A DNA stretch of 64,000 nucleotides from contig CANLUY010000001.1 of NCBI GenBank assembly GCA_947494435.1, positions 1,044,001 to 1,108,000 on the forward strand. The letters are read 5' to 3'. A program made the position numbers and the translations under genes. The stretch's first letter is position 1, and every line of letters begins with the position of its first letter. This document shows positions 44,503-54,321 of the stretch, piece by piece. Origin of the DNA: an uncultured Litoreibacter sp. (GTDB lineage: Bacteria > Pseudomonadota > Alphaproteobacteria > Rhodobacterales > Rhodobacteraceae). The notes below the pieces were generated by a model. It did not search any database. It worked only from the letters and a program-made list of their open reading frames with translations, and had not been told where the DNA came from.

Positions 44503-45033
44503 CTATGGGCAGGATTGAATCGGTCTGAAATTACCTTGCTGCAGCACATCGGTGACAGGGGCGTTGCGCAGGATTGGGAAGAATTGGCCGTCTGACGAGG
44601 TTCTGATTTTGATAGTGACTGTTGCGTCAGGTGTAGGTCCTGCGCCGGTGGTACATGGTTCAAGCGTGACGCCCAGTGAGCCGCTCGTGGCCTTACTGTT
44701 CTCGCCTTTCCACTGCCTGATCAACGCCTGTTGATCGCGGAGCCGCGCGTAGTCTGCAGGTGCCACGGCGTATATAGTGCTGCCGTCTGAACCCATCATG
44801 CTCGCTAGAACATAGGTTTCGGCTGTGGATTGGTCCGTATCTGTTCGTGATGCCATCAGGTTGAGATTTGCGGAGTTTGTAGTGACCCCTATGCCCGTTG
44901 GCAAAGACAAGGCCACAGCGATATCGGCGGGGTCAGCCTCCATCGGTGACACAGCGGATAGGCGCGCGATCCCGGTCGGTACCACAGATGTACATCCGCT
45001 TAGAAAGGCTACAGCTAGTATGAGATGGCGCAT
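44503..45033 (-). CDS. Hypothetical lipoprotein
   Basis: The short signal peptide ends in the lipobox LSGC (Cys14), so the protein should be lipid-anchored. The 176 residues show no family I know. GGAGAA precedes the ATG at 45033; the frame is open to 45054. It is divergent from the DUF2975 gene, and the palindrome TGATTGCAATCA (45046-45057) lies between them. Confidence 0.75.
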   Translation of the reverse strand: MRHLILAVAFLSGCTSVVPTGIARLSAVSPMEADPADIAVALSLPTGIGVTTNSANLNLMASRTDTDQSTAETYVLASMMGSDGSTIYAVAPADYARLRDQQALIRQWKGENSKATSGSLGVTLEPCTTGAGPTPDATVTIKIRTSSDGQFFPILRNAPVTDVLQQGNFRPIQSCP

Positions 45034-45061
45034 TGGGTTCTCCATTGATTGCAATCATTAC

Positions 45062-45078
45062 TTATCGTAAAACAATAA
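45062..45078. promoter_or_regulatory. Inverted repeat upstream of the DUF2975/XRE pair, candidate operator
   Basis: TTATCGT-AAA-ACAATAA is an inverted repeat with one mismatch, 25 bases upstream of the DUF2975 start, in a short AT-rich divergent region. A second palindrome, TGATTGCAATCA, lies at 45046-45057. Either could be bound by the small XRE regulator encoded downstream; this is inference from position and symmetry. Confidence 0.4.
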
Positions 45079-45103
45079 AAAATGATTCGAAAAGGTAAAT
45101 CTG

Positions 45104-45643
45104 ATGGAGCTTTCAAATCGCTTTCGCGTGTTCGCTAAAAGTCTGTTCTGGCTGACAACCGTTGCAATGATTGCGCTCGTGTTGCTGTTTCTCACCTTTG
45201 CGGTTTCGCCTGAGTTCGCCAAATCGACATTGATGCGGAATGCGCCGAATGGTTTGACGGTTCTTGTCCCACCCAGCGCGGGAACAGTTTACGCGCTTCT
45301 TGCAGCGGGAAGCATCGCCTTCGGGTTGCAGCTTTTTGTTCTTTGGAACATGCGCGCTTTGCTCCGTCTCTACGCGCAGGGACAAGCGTTGAGCGCGGCC
45401 TGTGGCGGTTATATTGCGCGAATTGGAATGGGTGTCATCGCCATTCCGTTTGGTGGGATGTTCTACGACGCGATGTCCTCTTATCTGCTGACGCGACACA
45501 ATCCTGCGGGGCAAGGCGAGGTCGCCATCGGTATTCAGGGCACGAGTATCGGACTCATGGTTGGCGGAGGTCTTCTTTTGCTTGTCGGTGCGGCCATGCT
45601 GGAAGCCGCGCGGCAGGCAGATGAAAACCGGAGCTTTGTGTGA
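45104..45643 (+). CDS. DUF2975-type four-helix membrane protein
   Basis: Four membrane helices are visible (about 15-37, 59-81, 104-124 and 150-170) in 179 residues. The pattern (LRLYAQGQALSAACGGYIARIGMGVIAIPF in helix 3 region) and the directly following small XRE gene fit the DUF2975 family, which is usually paired with a YozG-like regulator. Function is unknown. Its TGA overlaps the ATG of the regulator. Confidence 0.7.
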   Translation: MELSNRFRVFAKSLFWLTTVAMIALVLLFLTFAVSPEFAKSTLMRNAPNGLTVLVPPSAGTVYALLAAGSIAFGLQLFVLWNMRALLRLYAQGQALSAACGGYIARIGMGVIAIPFGGMFYDAMSSYLLTRHNPAGQGEVAIGIQGTSIGLMVGGGLLLLVGAAMLEAARQADENRSFV

Positions 45644-45876
45644 TGGAGATCATCGTGCGTCTGGATGTGATGCTGGCAATGCGCAAGATGCGATCGCGTG
45701 AGTTGGCGGAGCGTGTGGGGATCACGGAACAGAACATAAGTCTGCTGAAGTCCGGCAAGGTGAAGGGCATCCGGTTCGAGACATTGGCGAAGATTTGTGA
45801 GGTGCTTGAGTGCCAGCCCGGCGACTTGCTAGAGGCGTTACCAACCGATGCGCCGTTTATTCAAAAGGCGTCATAG
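45643..45876 (+). CDS. Small XRE-family (YozG-like) transcriptional regulator
   Basis: This is a 77-residue protein consisting only of a Cro/CI-type helix-turn-helix: MRKMRSRELAERVGITEQNISLLKSGKVKGIRFETL, then ICEVLECQPGDLLE. It is the common partner of DUF2975 membrane proteins, and translation is coupled (ATG inside the preceding TGA region). It probably represses its own operon. The 3' end overlaps the convergent amidase gene by 20 bases. Confidence 0.88.
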   Translation: MEIIVRLDVMLAMRKMRSRELAERVGITEQNISLLKSGKVKGIRFETLAKICEVLECQPGDLLEALPTDAPFIQKAS

Positions 45877-47269
45877 CAATCCAGTTGGTTGCGGCTTCGT
45901 ATGACCGCCCGAGCGCCAAGATCTCGGCGTCCTTGCCGCGATGGCCGATCAGTTGCAGTCCCATCGGTGTGCTGTCGGGGCCAAACCCAACAGGGACAGA
46001 CAAGGCGGGAAGACCGGTGAGGGAGGCTGGTACGACAACCTCCATCCAGCGGTGATAGGTGTCCATCTTTACGCCCGCGATGTCCTTCGGCCAGTCCAGA
46101 TCAGCGTCAAAGGGGAACAGTTGAGCGGAGGGAAGGGCAAGAAGATCGACCTTCATTGTCGCTGTGTGACGGAACCAGTCAGAGCGGATTGCGCTGGCTT
46201 TGGCGATTTCTGCCCCTGATAGTTTCAGGCCGCGCTCAATCTCCCAAAGGGCGGCGGGTTTCAGCAGATCATGCGTTGTGGGGTTCTCGAATAGGGCGCG
46301 CGACTTCTCTGCTACGGCCCAGCTGCGCAAAGTGGTCCAGCTGTCCCAAAGAGCTTCTGCTGAGAAGGGTGGCTTTAGATTGATGATGTCATGCCTGAGA
46401 TCTGACAGAACGGATAAGCCTGCTTCGCAAAGCTCCAGAACACCATTCTCCATCGGATAAGCGCCGCCCCAGTCGGAAAGCCAGCCAATCTTTTGGCGGG
46501 TTGTCTTGTCTTTACTTATGTATGGTCCGACGGAATGCGGGTTGGTTTGGTCTTTGTAGGACTGCAGCTTGAGCAGAAGTTCCAAGTCTTCTACATGCCG
46601 CGCCATCGGACCATTGGTAGAAAGTTGTCCGAGAAAGACATCAACCGGCCCACTATTGGCGACCAGTCCAAAGGAGGGGCGGAAGCCGAAGATATTGTTC
46701 CAGCCCGCCGGATTGCGCAACGACCCCATCATGTCGGACCCGTCAGCAAGTGCGACCATGCGGCTGGCCAAGGCAGCGCCCGCGCCACCCGACGATCCGC
46801 CAGCAGATTTCGATGTGTTGTAGGGGTTGCGTGTCACACCGTAGACGGGGTTGTAGCTGTGTGATCCCAAACCCCATTCAGGGGTGTTCGTTTTGCCGAT
46901 GATAACCGCACCCGCATCTTTTAGGGCAGCGACCATGGTGCTGTCAGCTTTTGGGATGTGGTCCGCAAAAATCGGCGATCCGTATGTGGTGCGAATGCCT
47001 TTTGTGTCAGCTAGATCTTTGATCGCGATTGGCAGGCCAGCAAGCGGGCCTTTGGCGATTTGGGCTTGTTCTATTAACCTGCCGCGATCTTGCAAGGCGA
47101 CGATTGCGTTGATCTTCGGGTTGCGATCCTCGATCCGATCGAGCGTCGCGGCCATAAGGTCCGGGGCAGAAATTTGCCCGCTTTGCAGCGCTTTGATCTG
47201 GACCAGCGCGCTTTGGTCGAGCAGGTCAGTCAAGTGCTTTGTGTGTTGGCTGTGCTGGCATTTCTCCAC
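45857..47269 (-). CDS. Amidase (amidase signature family)
   Basis: This is a Ser-cisSer-Lys hydrolase with Lys84 in PIAIKD, the cis-Ser near Ser160 in SAGGSSGGAG, and Ser183 in MMGSLRNPA as probable nucleophile. Length is 470 from the ATG at 47269. A TTG at 47233 giving MTDLLDQSAL is an alternative that would fit homologues better and reduce the overlap with mscS from 44 to eight bases. The substrate is unknown; the family includes GatA-like and broad amide hydrolases. It is probably cotranscribed with the upstream channel gene. Confidence 0.87.
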   Translation of the reverse strand: MEKCQHSQHTKHLTDLLDQSALVQIKALQSGQISAPDLMAATLDRIEDRNPKINAIVALQDRGRLIEQAQIAKGPLAGLPIAIKDLADTKGIRTTYGSPIFADHIPKADSTMVAALKDAGAVIIGKTNTPEWGLGSHSYNPVYGVTRNPYNTSKSAGGSSGGAGAALASRMVALADGSDMMGSLRNPAGWNNIFGFRPSFGLVANSGPVDVFLGQLSTNGPMARHVEDLELLLKLQSYKDQTNPHSVGPYISKDKTTRQKIGWLSDWGGAYPMENGVLELCEAGLSVLSDLRHDIINLKPPFSAEALWDSWTTLRSWAVAEKSRALFENPTTHDLLKPAALWEIERGLKLSGAEIAKASAIRSDWFRHTATMKVDLLALPSAQLFPFDADLDWPKDIAGVKMDTYHRWMEVVVPASLTGLPALSVPVGFGPDSTPMGLQLIGHRGKDAEILALGRSYEAATNWIAMTPFE

Positions 47270-48683
47270 CCACGACTTTCACCTCACGCTGCGGGAATGG
47301 GATGGAAATGTCGTTGTCTTGGAACGCATCCCAAAGGGCGAGATAGACGTTGCCGCGGATGTTGGTCAGGCCGCCGGTCGGGTCGGTAATCCAAAAGCGG
47401 AGGATATAGTCGACCGAGCTGTCGCCAAACCCAACGATGTGGCAGACGGGTGGGCGGAAACTCAGAACACGATCAACAGATTTCGCGGCATCGATTGCGA
47501 TCTTTCGGACCGCATGGGGGTCGTCGTCATAGGCTGTGCCAAAGTAGATATCGAGGCGCACGAAGTCGTTTGAGTGCGACCAGTTCACAACTTGGTTGGT
47601 GATCAAGTCTTCGTTGGGGATCAGGTATTCCTTGCCGTCCCTAGTGACCACTGATGCGTAGCGTGCACCAAGCGTGTTGATCCAACCAAACGTATCTCCG
47701 AGGGAGATCACGTCCCCCGGTTTGATCGACTTATCGAGCAGGATGATCACACCGGAGACAAGGTTCGATACGACCTTCTGAAGACCAAAACCAAGGCCGA
47801 CACCGATGGCACCAGATAAGACAGCGAGACCTGTTAGGTCGATGCCAACCGCTTTGACGCCGATATAAAAGGCCAGCCCATAAAACGCGATCTGCATGAC
47901 CTTAACGATCAGCACTCGCATGGATGGCGAGATGTCCTCGTTGGCCTGAATGCGTCGCGACGTGGTTGTCGTCACGAACCGAGCGAGAGCGACAAGCACG
48001 CCCACAACGACCAGCGCTTGCAAGATGATCAGCATCGAGATGCGGACCTCACCAAGGTCAAAGCCAATACTGTCCAGCGCGCGGGACGCTTCGGCCGTCA
48101 AGTCAAGAATACGGAGGGTGACATAGGTCCATGCGCCATAACGCACGAGTTTACGCAGGAAGGGCGACTTAATTAGTCGAGTGGCAAAAACCACGACGAG
48201 CCATGCAAGCGCGAGCGAGGCAAATATGCTCAGCAGGTAGGATCTGCTTGGCCATGTGACCTCCCGCATGATAGCGACGGTCCCCCACAAGAGGGCGACG
48301 AAGAAGATCGGTTGCAGGCGTTGATGTACCACCACAAGGATGCGCATCCGCCATTTAGGCCAGCCCTCGCGAGAGGCCATCCAGTTGCGGATACGTGGGC
48401 CCAAAACAAGGCGCATGACGTAGGCGACGCCAAAAAGCGCGATGGCCATTGCGACTTGGTAGAGATTGGATTCCCGCATGAGAGAGTAGAGAAACGCCTC
48501 GCCCTGCTGCATGAGCGATTGACCGACATCTAAGAGTTCTTCGACTGGGGCCGGAATGGCAGGTTCTAGCGTTGGTTCGGAGGTCGGTTCAGGCGTGGCT
48601 CCGGGGGTTGGGTCTGGCGCGCCTGGAACCGTTAAGTCCCCAAGGTTGTCCGGTCCCCTTGGTCCCCCTACATGTCCTGACAT
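47226..48683 (-). CDS. MscS-family mechanosensitive channel
   Basis: This is a 485-residue inner-membrane channel. A Pro/Glu-rich N-terminal segment (about 15-48) is followed by four or five membrane helices (about 70-260) and the MscS pore and beta domain (GVGLGFGLQKVVSNLVSGVIILLDKSIKPGDVI near 295-330, then GWINTLGARYASVVTRDGKEYLIPNEDL). A cytosolic alpha/beta domain ends at about 465. It should open under hypoosmotic stress. It overlaps the amidase gene. Confidence 0.9.
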   Translation of the reverse strand: MSGHVGGPRGPDNLGDLTVPGAPDPTPGATPEPTSEPTLEPAIPAPVEELLDVGQSLMQQGEAFLYSLMRESNLYQVAMAIALFGVAYVMRLVLGPRIRNWMASREGWPKWRMRILVVVHQRLQPIFFVALLWGTVAIMREVTWPSRSYLLSIFASLALAWLVVVFATRLIKSPFLRKLVRYGAWTYVTLRILDLTAEASRALDSIGFDLGEVRISMLIILQALVVVGVLVALARFVTTTTSRRIQANEDISPSMRVLIVKVMQIAFYGLAFYIGVKAVGIDLTGLAVLSGAIGVGLGFGLQKVVSNLVSGVIILLDKSIKPGDVISLGDTFGWINTLGARYASVVTRDGKEYLIPNEDLITNQVVNWSHSNDFVRLDIYFGTAYDDDPHAVRKIAIDAAKSVDRVLSFRPPVCHIVGFGDSSVDYILRFWITDPTGGLTNIRGNVYLALWDAFQDNDISIPFPQREVKVVGGEMPAQPTHKALD

Positions 48684-48933
48684 CGCTTCGCCGCCTCCTG
48701 ATTTCAGCTAGCTTTGCACATGCGTGGTCTGACAGACAAGCAGTCACACTTGCGAGACTCACTACACGGGTGTATCCCCGCCCACATGAAACCTGTTTTC
48801 GACATGGATGACCGCGCACGTCTGAATGAACGCTTCTTCGGCGCGACCCGTGCTGTGCTGGCGCGACTATCCTAACGCGCCCCAGCCACCGAATTCCAAG
48901 ACCAGCCAACACACCACATTCAGGAGAGAACCA

Positions 48934-50343
48934 ATGAGTTCCCCAAAAACGCTCTATGATAAGATCTGGGACGCACATGTTGCCCATGAAGCCGAGGATG
49001 GCACCTGCCTGCTTTATATCGACCGCCATCTGGTCCACGAAGTGACCTCGCCACAGGCTTTTGAGGGTCTGCGCATGGCGGGCCGCAAAGTGCATGCGCC
49101 GGACAAAACGATTGCCGTGCCGGACCACAATGTGCCCACGACAGCGGGTCGGGATGATCCGAAGAACATGACAGAGGACAGCGCGATTCAGGTTGCTGCT
49201 TTGGACTCGAATGCGAAGGAATTCGGCATTCATTACTATCCGGTTTCTGACGTGCGTCAGGGCATCGTGCATATCGTAGGTCCTGAGCAGGGTTGGACTT
49301 TACCCGGCATGACCGTGGTCTGCGGCGACAGCCACACAGCGACCCATGGCGCATTCGGGGCTTTGGCGCATGGTATTGGCACGTCCGAGGTAGAACACGT
49401 GCTGGCGACGCAGACGCTGATCCAGAAGAAGTCACTCAACATGAAGGTTGAGATCACCGGCAAGCTGCGCCCCGGTGTGACGGCGAAAGACATCACCATG
49501 TCCGTGATTGGTGCGACCGGAACGGCTGGCGGGACGGGCTATGTCATCGAGTATTGCGGTGAAGCCATCCGCGACTTGTCGATGGAAGGTCGCATGACCG
49601 TCTGCAACATGGCGATTGAAGGCGGCGCGCGCGCTGGCCTAATCGCGCCGGATGAGAAGACGTTTGAATATTGCAAAGGCCGCCCGCATGCACCGAAAGG
49701 CGCGCAATGGGAAGCGGCGCTGACCCATTGGAAAACGCTCTTCACCGATGAAGGCGCGCATTTTGATAAGGTCGTGACGCTGAAAGGTGAAGACATCGCG
49801 CCAAGCGTGACGTGGGGCACATCGCCTGAGGACGTACTGCCGATCACGGCTGTTGTGCCCTCCCCCGAAGATTTCGAGGGCGGCAAAGTTGAGGCGGTCG
49901 CGCGCTCGCTCGACTATATGGGCCTGAAACCCGGCACGCCGCTGTCTGAGATAGAGATTGACACAGTTTTCATCGGTTCGTGCACCAACGGGCGGATCGA
50001 AGATTTGCGCGCCGCAGCGGAAATCGTCAAAGGCAAGAAGATCAAAGAGGGTATGCGCGCCATGGTCGTGCCGGGCTCTGGTCTTGTGCGGGCGCAAGCT
50101 GAAGAAGAGGGCATCGCGGATATCTTCAAGGAGGCCGGGTTTGAATGGCGTTTGGCGGGCTGTTCGATGTGCCTCGCGATGAACCCTGATCAGCTGGCGG
50201 AAGGCGAGCGTTGTGCCTCAACTTCCAACCGCAACTTTGAAGGCCGTCAGGGATATAAAGGACGCACGCACCTTGTCTCCCCCGGTATGGCTGCTGCCGC
50301 TGCGATTAGCGGCAAACTCACTGATGTTCGGGAGATGATGTAA
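48934..50343 (+). CDS. leuC: 3-isopropylmalate dehydratase large subunit
   Basis: With LeuD it isomerises 2- to 3-isopropylmalate. This aconitase-family protein has 4Fe-4S ligands in GSCTNGR and [11 protein letters not shown], and [24 protein letters not shown] near residue 130. Length 469. AGGAGA precedes the ATG at 48934. The 250 bp before it show no gene; a promoter is expected there but no clear boxes are seen. It overlaps leuD by one base. Confidence 0.97.
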   Translation: MSSPKTLYDKIWDAHVAHEAEDGTCLLYIDRHLVHEVTSPQAFEGLRMAGRKVHAPDKTIAVPDHNVPTTAGRDDPKNMTEDSAIQVAALDSNAKEFGIHYYPVSDVRQGIVHIVGPEQGWTLPGMTVVCGDSHTATHGAFGALAHGIGTSEVEHVLATQTLIQKKSLNMKVEITGKLRPGVTAKDITMSVIGATGTAGGTGYVIEYCGEAIRDLSMEGRMTVCNMAIEGGARAGLIAPDEKTFEYCKGRPHAPKGAQWEAALTHWKTLFTDEGAHFDKVVTLKGEDIAPSVTWGTSPEDVLPITAVVPSPEDFEGGKVEAVARSLDYMGLKPGTPLSEIEIDTVFIGSCTNGRIEDLRAAAEIVKGKKIKEGMRAMVVPGSGLVRAQAEEEGIADIFKEAGFEWRLAGCSMCLAMNPDQLAEGERCASTSNRNFEGRQGYKGRTHLVSPGMAAAAAISGKLTDVREMM

Positions 50344-50948
50344 TGGATAAGTTCGAAACATTGACTGGTATCGCAGCGCCTATGCCGCTTGTGAATATCG
50401 ATACGGATATGATCATCCCGAAACAGTTTTTGAAAACCATCAAACGCTCTGGCCTTGGGGCTAACCTGTTTGACGAGATGCGGTTTGATCGTCAAGGAAA
50501 CGAGATCCCTGATTTTGTACTGAACAAACCGCAGTATCGCGAGGCGGAGATTTTGGTTGCGGGAGAAAACTTTGGCTGCGGCTCGTCTCGTGAGCATGCG
50601 CCTTGGGCCATCAAAGACTTCGGTATCAAAGCTGTGATCGCGCCGAGCTATGCGGACATCTTCTATAACAACTGCTTCAAGAACGGCATCATCCCTATTG
50701 TGCTGCCGCAAGAGCAGGTCGATGTGTTGATGAAAGATGCCGAGAAAGGCGCCAATGCGCGGATGACGATTGATCTGGATGCGCAGACGGTGACCTCTTC
50801 CGATGGTGAGGTGTTCAACTTCGAGGTCGACAGCTTCAAGAAGCATTGCCTGATGAATGGCTTGGATGACATCGGGCTGACGATGGAAAAAGCATCCTCG
50901 ATTGAGACATTCGAGAAAGCGGCAGAGCAAGCCCGCCCTTGGGTTTAA
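50343..50948 (+). CDS. leuD: 3-isopropylmalate dehydratase small subunit
   Basis: This is the swivel-domain subunit of isopropylmalate isomerase. [22 protein letters not shown] near the N-terminus and [18 protein letters not shown] are the family signatures. Length 201. The ATG overlaps the leuC stop. A strong terminator follows, ending the leuCD transcript. Confidence 0.97.
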   Translation: MDKFETLTGIAAPMPLVNIDTDMIIPKQFLKTIKRSGLGANLFDEMRFDRQGNEIPDFVLNKPQYREAEILVAGENFGCGSSREHAPWAIKDFGIKAVIAPSYADIFYNNCFKNGIIPIVLPQEQVDVLMKDAEKGANARMTIDLDAQTVTSSDGEVFNFEVDSFKKHCLMNGLDDIGLTMEKASSIETFEKAAEQARPWV

Positions 50949-50966
50949 TCTAAGCCAATAGAATTG

Positions 50967-51000
50967 AACGGCCCGCCCATGAACAGGCGGGCCGTTTTTT
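50967..51000 (+). terminator. Rho-independent terminator after leuD
   Basis: AACGGCCCGCC pairs perfectly over eleven bases with GGCGGGCCGTT around an eight-base loop and is followed by TTTT. It sits between leuD and the stop of the convergent hydrolase gene. Confidence 0.93.
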
Positions 51001-51002
51001 GT

Positions 51003-52013
51003 TTACAGCCCCAATTGCGCGCTGATCGCGTTTGTGACCTGAGCGTGGATATCTGCGCCGTCTGCGCCATCGGGGTCGGTGCAGACGGGATCATCCCCTT
51101 CTTCTTTCAAAATTATCGCGCCTGCTGGTTTGCACATAGGCAGAAGTGAAAAGTGATAGGCTGGCGTGATGCGAAGAACGTCTGCGTCAGGCAGCAAGTC
51201 CACGAATCCGCTCGCATCGAAGTCGGTGGCGACTAAGCGATCTTCGCCGTCCCCGAGTGAGATCAGCAAAGTGTCCGCTGTCAGCTCGGCTACGTTCTGG
51301 TCGTTGAAGCCATGGTGTAAGGCCGGGTCCATTGCTGCAACATGGGTGATGCGTGCGTCCTTGTAGGACGCGTTCCATCTTTCCGTATCCAGATCGGCAA
51401 AGCTGACGCCGGCGTTTAACAAATCGGTGCAATGCGACGATGTCTCTTTGCGGAGTTCGCATTCGGTGATTTCACCTTCCAGATTTCCGACGGCGCCACC
51501 CAAAGACAGGGCAGTCCAGCCGCCATAGGAAAAGCCCGCTGCCATGATGCGGCTTTTGTCGATCCGGTTCGAAAACCGAGTGTCATCCATCAGCTTGTCT
51601 AAAGCACGCGACATATCCCGCGCCCGTGTCCAGTGGTTCAGCCCGTCTCTCATATTAAAATCAAAGGTTGAGCTCTTGGGGTGGTTCACGGCGACAACCA
51701 GCGCGCCCTGCTCTGCCAGATCTGTGGCAAGCCAAGCGAGCGAGCGCCAGTTTCCACCTAGGCCATGAGACAGCAGGATGACCGGCAGTTTGTCACCATT
51801 GGCAAGCGGGCCATCCTGACGCACATCCACCCCTTGAAACACCGCATTTTCGGCGGCGCGCGTGAGTGGCCCATCGGTTGAGGGGTACCACATCGCGGCA
51901 GCGACTGGCTTGCCATGATGCGCAGCCTCATATGTGAAGTCCATCATGCCAACGGGGGCATCGGCCATTGCGATTGCGGGTGCCATTGTGGCGAGAGTCA
52001 GTGCGAGTTTCAT
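51003..52013 (-). CDS. Secreted alpha/beta hydrolase (dienelactone hydrolase/PAF-acetylhydrolase-like)
   Basis: A signal peptide (1-18, MKLALTLATMAPAIAMAD) precedes an alpha/beta hydrolase with the oxyanion segment LLSHGLGGNWRS (81-91) and the nucleophile elbow GFSYGG (Ser162). The catalytic His is probably in PAYHFSLLPMC near 290. Length 336. Substrate unknown, with ester hydrolysis in the periplasm likely. It is a single gene between leuD and the divergent AraC regulator. Confidence 0.87.
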   Translation of the reverse strand: MKLALTLATMAPAIAMADAPVGMMDFTYEAAHHGKPVAAAMWYPSTDGPLTRAAENAVFQGVDVRQDGPLANGDKLPVILLSHGLGGNWRSLAWLATDLAEQGALVVAVNHPKSSTFDFNMRDGLNHWTRARDMSRALDKLMDDTRFSNRIDKSRIMAAGFSYGGWTALSLGGAVGNLEGEITECELRKETSSHCTDLLNAGVSFADLDTERWNASYKDARITHVAAMDPALHHGFNDQNVAELTADTLLISLGDGEDRLVATDFDASGFVDLLPDADVLRITPAYHFSLLPMCKPAGAIILKEEGDDPVCTDPDGADGADIHAQVTNAISAQLGL

Positions 52014-52148
52014 TTGTTTGCTCCTTAAATCGCATCAGTATTGAAGCTTTGATGCGACAATCGCGGCGAAGGCGCGTCCTAGAACCGGTTTCAGGTCGAG
52101 CAGAACGCGATTTGGGACTAAATCAGACGAAAGAAAGGAGCCGCTTTC

Positions 52149-53156
52149 ATGCCTGTTTTGCCGATCCCACTCTTCGGAAGCCTTGTTCTTGGATTTCTGT
52201 TTCTAAAGCTGGTCGTCGACGGGCGTGGTCGTAGCTTTATTGCGGCTATGCTGCTGCTTGGTGCGTTTCAAAGTCTTATCATCTCCTTGGCGCAGCATTA
52301 CGGGGTGGGGTGGGCCTTTGCTGTGCAACCGGTCACGGCGGCTGCGATCCCGCCCTTGTCGTGGATTGCGTTTCTGACCTCCGCGGTGCGCCGCTTCGAT
52401 GCAGCCAAAGACGTGCCGCATGTTGTTGTTCCGGTTTTCACTGCCTTTTGTGTGGCCTTTGTGCGTGCACCGCTAGACTTACTGATCCCGTTGATATTTG
52501 TCAGTTACGGGGTCGCTATTCTAATCGTCTCTTCCAAAGGGGCGGACGCGCTGCCCAACACGCGCCTGTCGGCAGGCAATGTACCGGGCTTGATCTGGCG
52601 TATCATTGGCGTGACCTTGATTATATCGGCCTTCGGTGATGCTTTGATCGTCGTTGCGCAGATCATGGATCGCGGTAGCTGGCAGCCTTGGATCATCGCT
52701 GTGACTTCCACGGGCATGTTGCTGCTGCTGGGCGGGTTGAGCCTGTCCAACAGTCTATGGAAAGAAGACACGCAGGATCAGGACCCGCCCGCCCCGAAAC
52801 TGCAGGCAGACCCCGAAGAGGACGCGAAGATCATGGCGCGGCTGGAGGCGTTGATGGCGGACCAGAAGCTCTACCTAGATCCGGACCTGACGCTTACCCA
52901 GATCGCGCGGCGGCTTGTCTTGCCGATCAAAGCTGTCTCTGGCGCAATCAACCGTACGACGGGGGAGAATGTCTCTCGCTATATTAATGCACGCCGGGTC
53001 GATGTGGCCTGTGATGCGCTGCGGCAGGGGGACAACGTGACGTCTGCCATGTTCGCTGCGGGGTTTAATACAAAATCTAATTTTAACCGTGAATTTTTGC
53101 GCCTCAAAGGGGTGCCGCCACGCGATTGGTTGGCACAATCAGCTGAGAATGGCTGA
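52149..53156 (+). CDS. AraC-family regulator with membrane-embedded N-terminal sensor
   Basis: Seven or so hydrophobic helices span residues 1-205, then a linker (about 208-235, DTQDQDPPAPK) and an AraC-type DNA-binding domain at 240-330 (LTLTQIARRLVLPIKAVSGAINR; VTSAMFAAGFNTKSNFNREFLRLKG). Membrane-bound AraC proteins of this type sense unknown signals. The ATG at 52149 has AAAGGAG upstream. It is divergent from the secreted hydrolase with a 135-bp spacer, so it may control that gene. Confidence 0.88.
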   Translation: MPVLPIPLFGSLVLGFLFLKLVVDGRGRSFIAAMLLLGAFQSLIISLAQHYGVGWAFAVQPVTAAAIPPLSWIAFLTSAVRRFDAAKDVPHVVVPVFTAFCVAFVRAPLDLLIPLIFVSYGVAILIVSSKGADALPNTRLSAGNVPGLIWRIIGVTLIISAFGDALIVVAQIMDRGSWQPWIIAVTSTGMLLLLGGLSLSNSLWKEDTQDQDPPAPKLQADPEEDAKIMARLEALMADQKLYLDPDLTLTQIARRLVLPIKAVSGAINRTTGENVSRYINARRVDVACDALRQGDNVTSAMFAAGFNTKSNFNREFLRLKGVPPRDWLAQSAENG

Positions 53157-53394
53157 AATAAGGATTTTACCGTACAGCGCTTTGTTAACCTCAATTTCGG
53201 CAAATCTCAGAGGCCGGTGCCATGGTCGTGACACTTTCTTCACCAGATATCGGAGTCTTCAAGGTGCATGACCCGACATGTGGCTTGGCTCTGAAATCGG
53301 TGACACAAGAATACCACTAATTCTCCCAATAAAATCCCCCAGTCTTATCAGAGAGTTGAAGGACGATCTGAATAACGGCAAAACTGGGGCGAAA

Positions 53395-54321
53395 ATGAGG
53401 CACCTTTCGGCAATAGCCAGAGGCACAAAGTGGGACAGAGAACGCCTAAGTAGCGTTTTCGGCCAGTTTGAAGGGTTGATAGACGTGATATCACGCTTAT
53501 TCGGCGCGGTAGTTCGGGCATTTTTCGTCATGCTTTTGCTGATGACGCCTGCACTGCTTTTGCCGGGCATAACAGTCGATACAAAGCAAGTCGTTGCTCT
53601 TGTTGCGCTGTTTGGTGCGTTGATTACACTGATCGAGTATGGATCAACCTACCCTAGTCTGATCGAATTCCGTAACGCGCCGCCCTTTAACCGCATTCGG
53701 TTTGTTTCGCTGTTTCTGATCGTCTTTTGCCTATCGGTTCTGTTCCGCGGGCAATATGACCCGACAACGTTGACACGCGTCATTTCGGCCATTGGCCTGT
53801 TGATTGGCCATGTTATTGATTTCCCGTACAGCCCGGTGCGGCTAATTATTCTGCTTCTTCCTGATCCCACCAATGAACAGCACGTCAACGTCATGCGTGC
53901 AGCAGCGGGGCTCAGCTACCTCATTTCGCTGACGACTTTGGCAATCTTTATGATTGCGTTGCGCTTAGGCGGATGGCCGAACAAAACAGAGCCGTTTAAT
54001 TTCTGGACGAACCTGCCGACATTTGACCCGACGATGGGCGGTGACATTGTGGCACGCCTTACGCGTGATGCACGTCTTAACATCATGTTAGGGTTCTTCC
54101 TGCCATTCTTTATGCCAGCTGTCGCTCGTGCGGCATCGGGGCTGTTTGACGCCTCGATGGTATCAACGCCGCAGACCTTGGTTTGGATGCTCGCGATATG
54201 GACCTTCCTTCCTGCAAGCCTCTTTATGCGCGGTATCGCGATGAACCGGATTGCAGACATGATCGACGACAAACGCCAACGCGGCGCACGCGCTATTCAA
54301 GCGGGGCTCTTGGCGGCCTAA
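53395..54321 (+). CDS. Polytopic membrane protein of unknown function
   Basis: The 308 residues (from MRHLSAIARG) contain about six to seven membrane helices: near 30-55, 60-80, 98-116, 128-150, 175-200, 230-250 and 260-285. I recognise no family. The frame is open to an ATG at 53278 (347 residues), which is equally possible; neither start has a good ribosome-binding site. The end overlaps the start region of the following endonuclease/exonuclease/phosphatase gene in another frame. The 120-240 bp upstream show no other gene. Confidence 0.65.
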   Translation: MRHLSAIARGTKWDRERLSSVFGQFEGLIDVISRLFGAVVRAFFVMLLLMTPALLLPGITVDTKQVVALVALFGALITLIEYGSTYPSLIEFRNAPPFNRIRFVSLFLIVFCLSVLFRGQYDPTTLTRVISAIGLLIGHVIDFPYSPVRLIILLLPDPTNEQHVNVMRAAAGLSYLISLTTLAIFMIALRLGGWPNKTEPFNFWTNLPTFDPTMGGDIVARLTRDARLNIMLGFFLPFFMPAVARAASGLFDASMVSTPQTLVWMLAIWTFLPASLFMRGIAMNRIADMIDDKRQRGARAIQAGLLAA

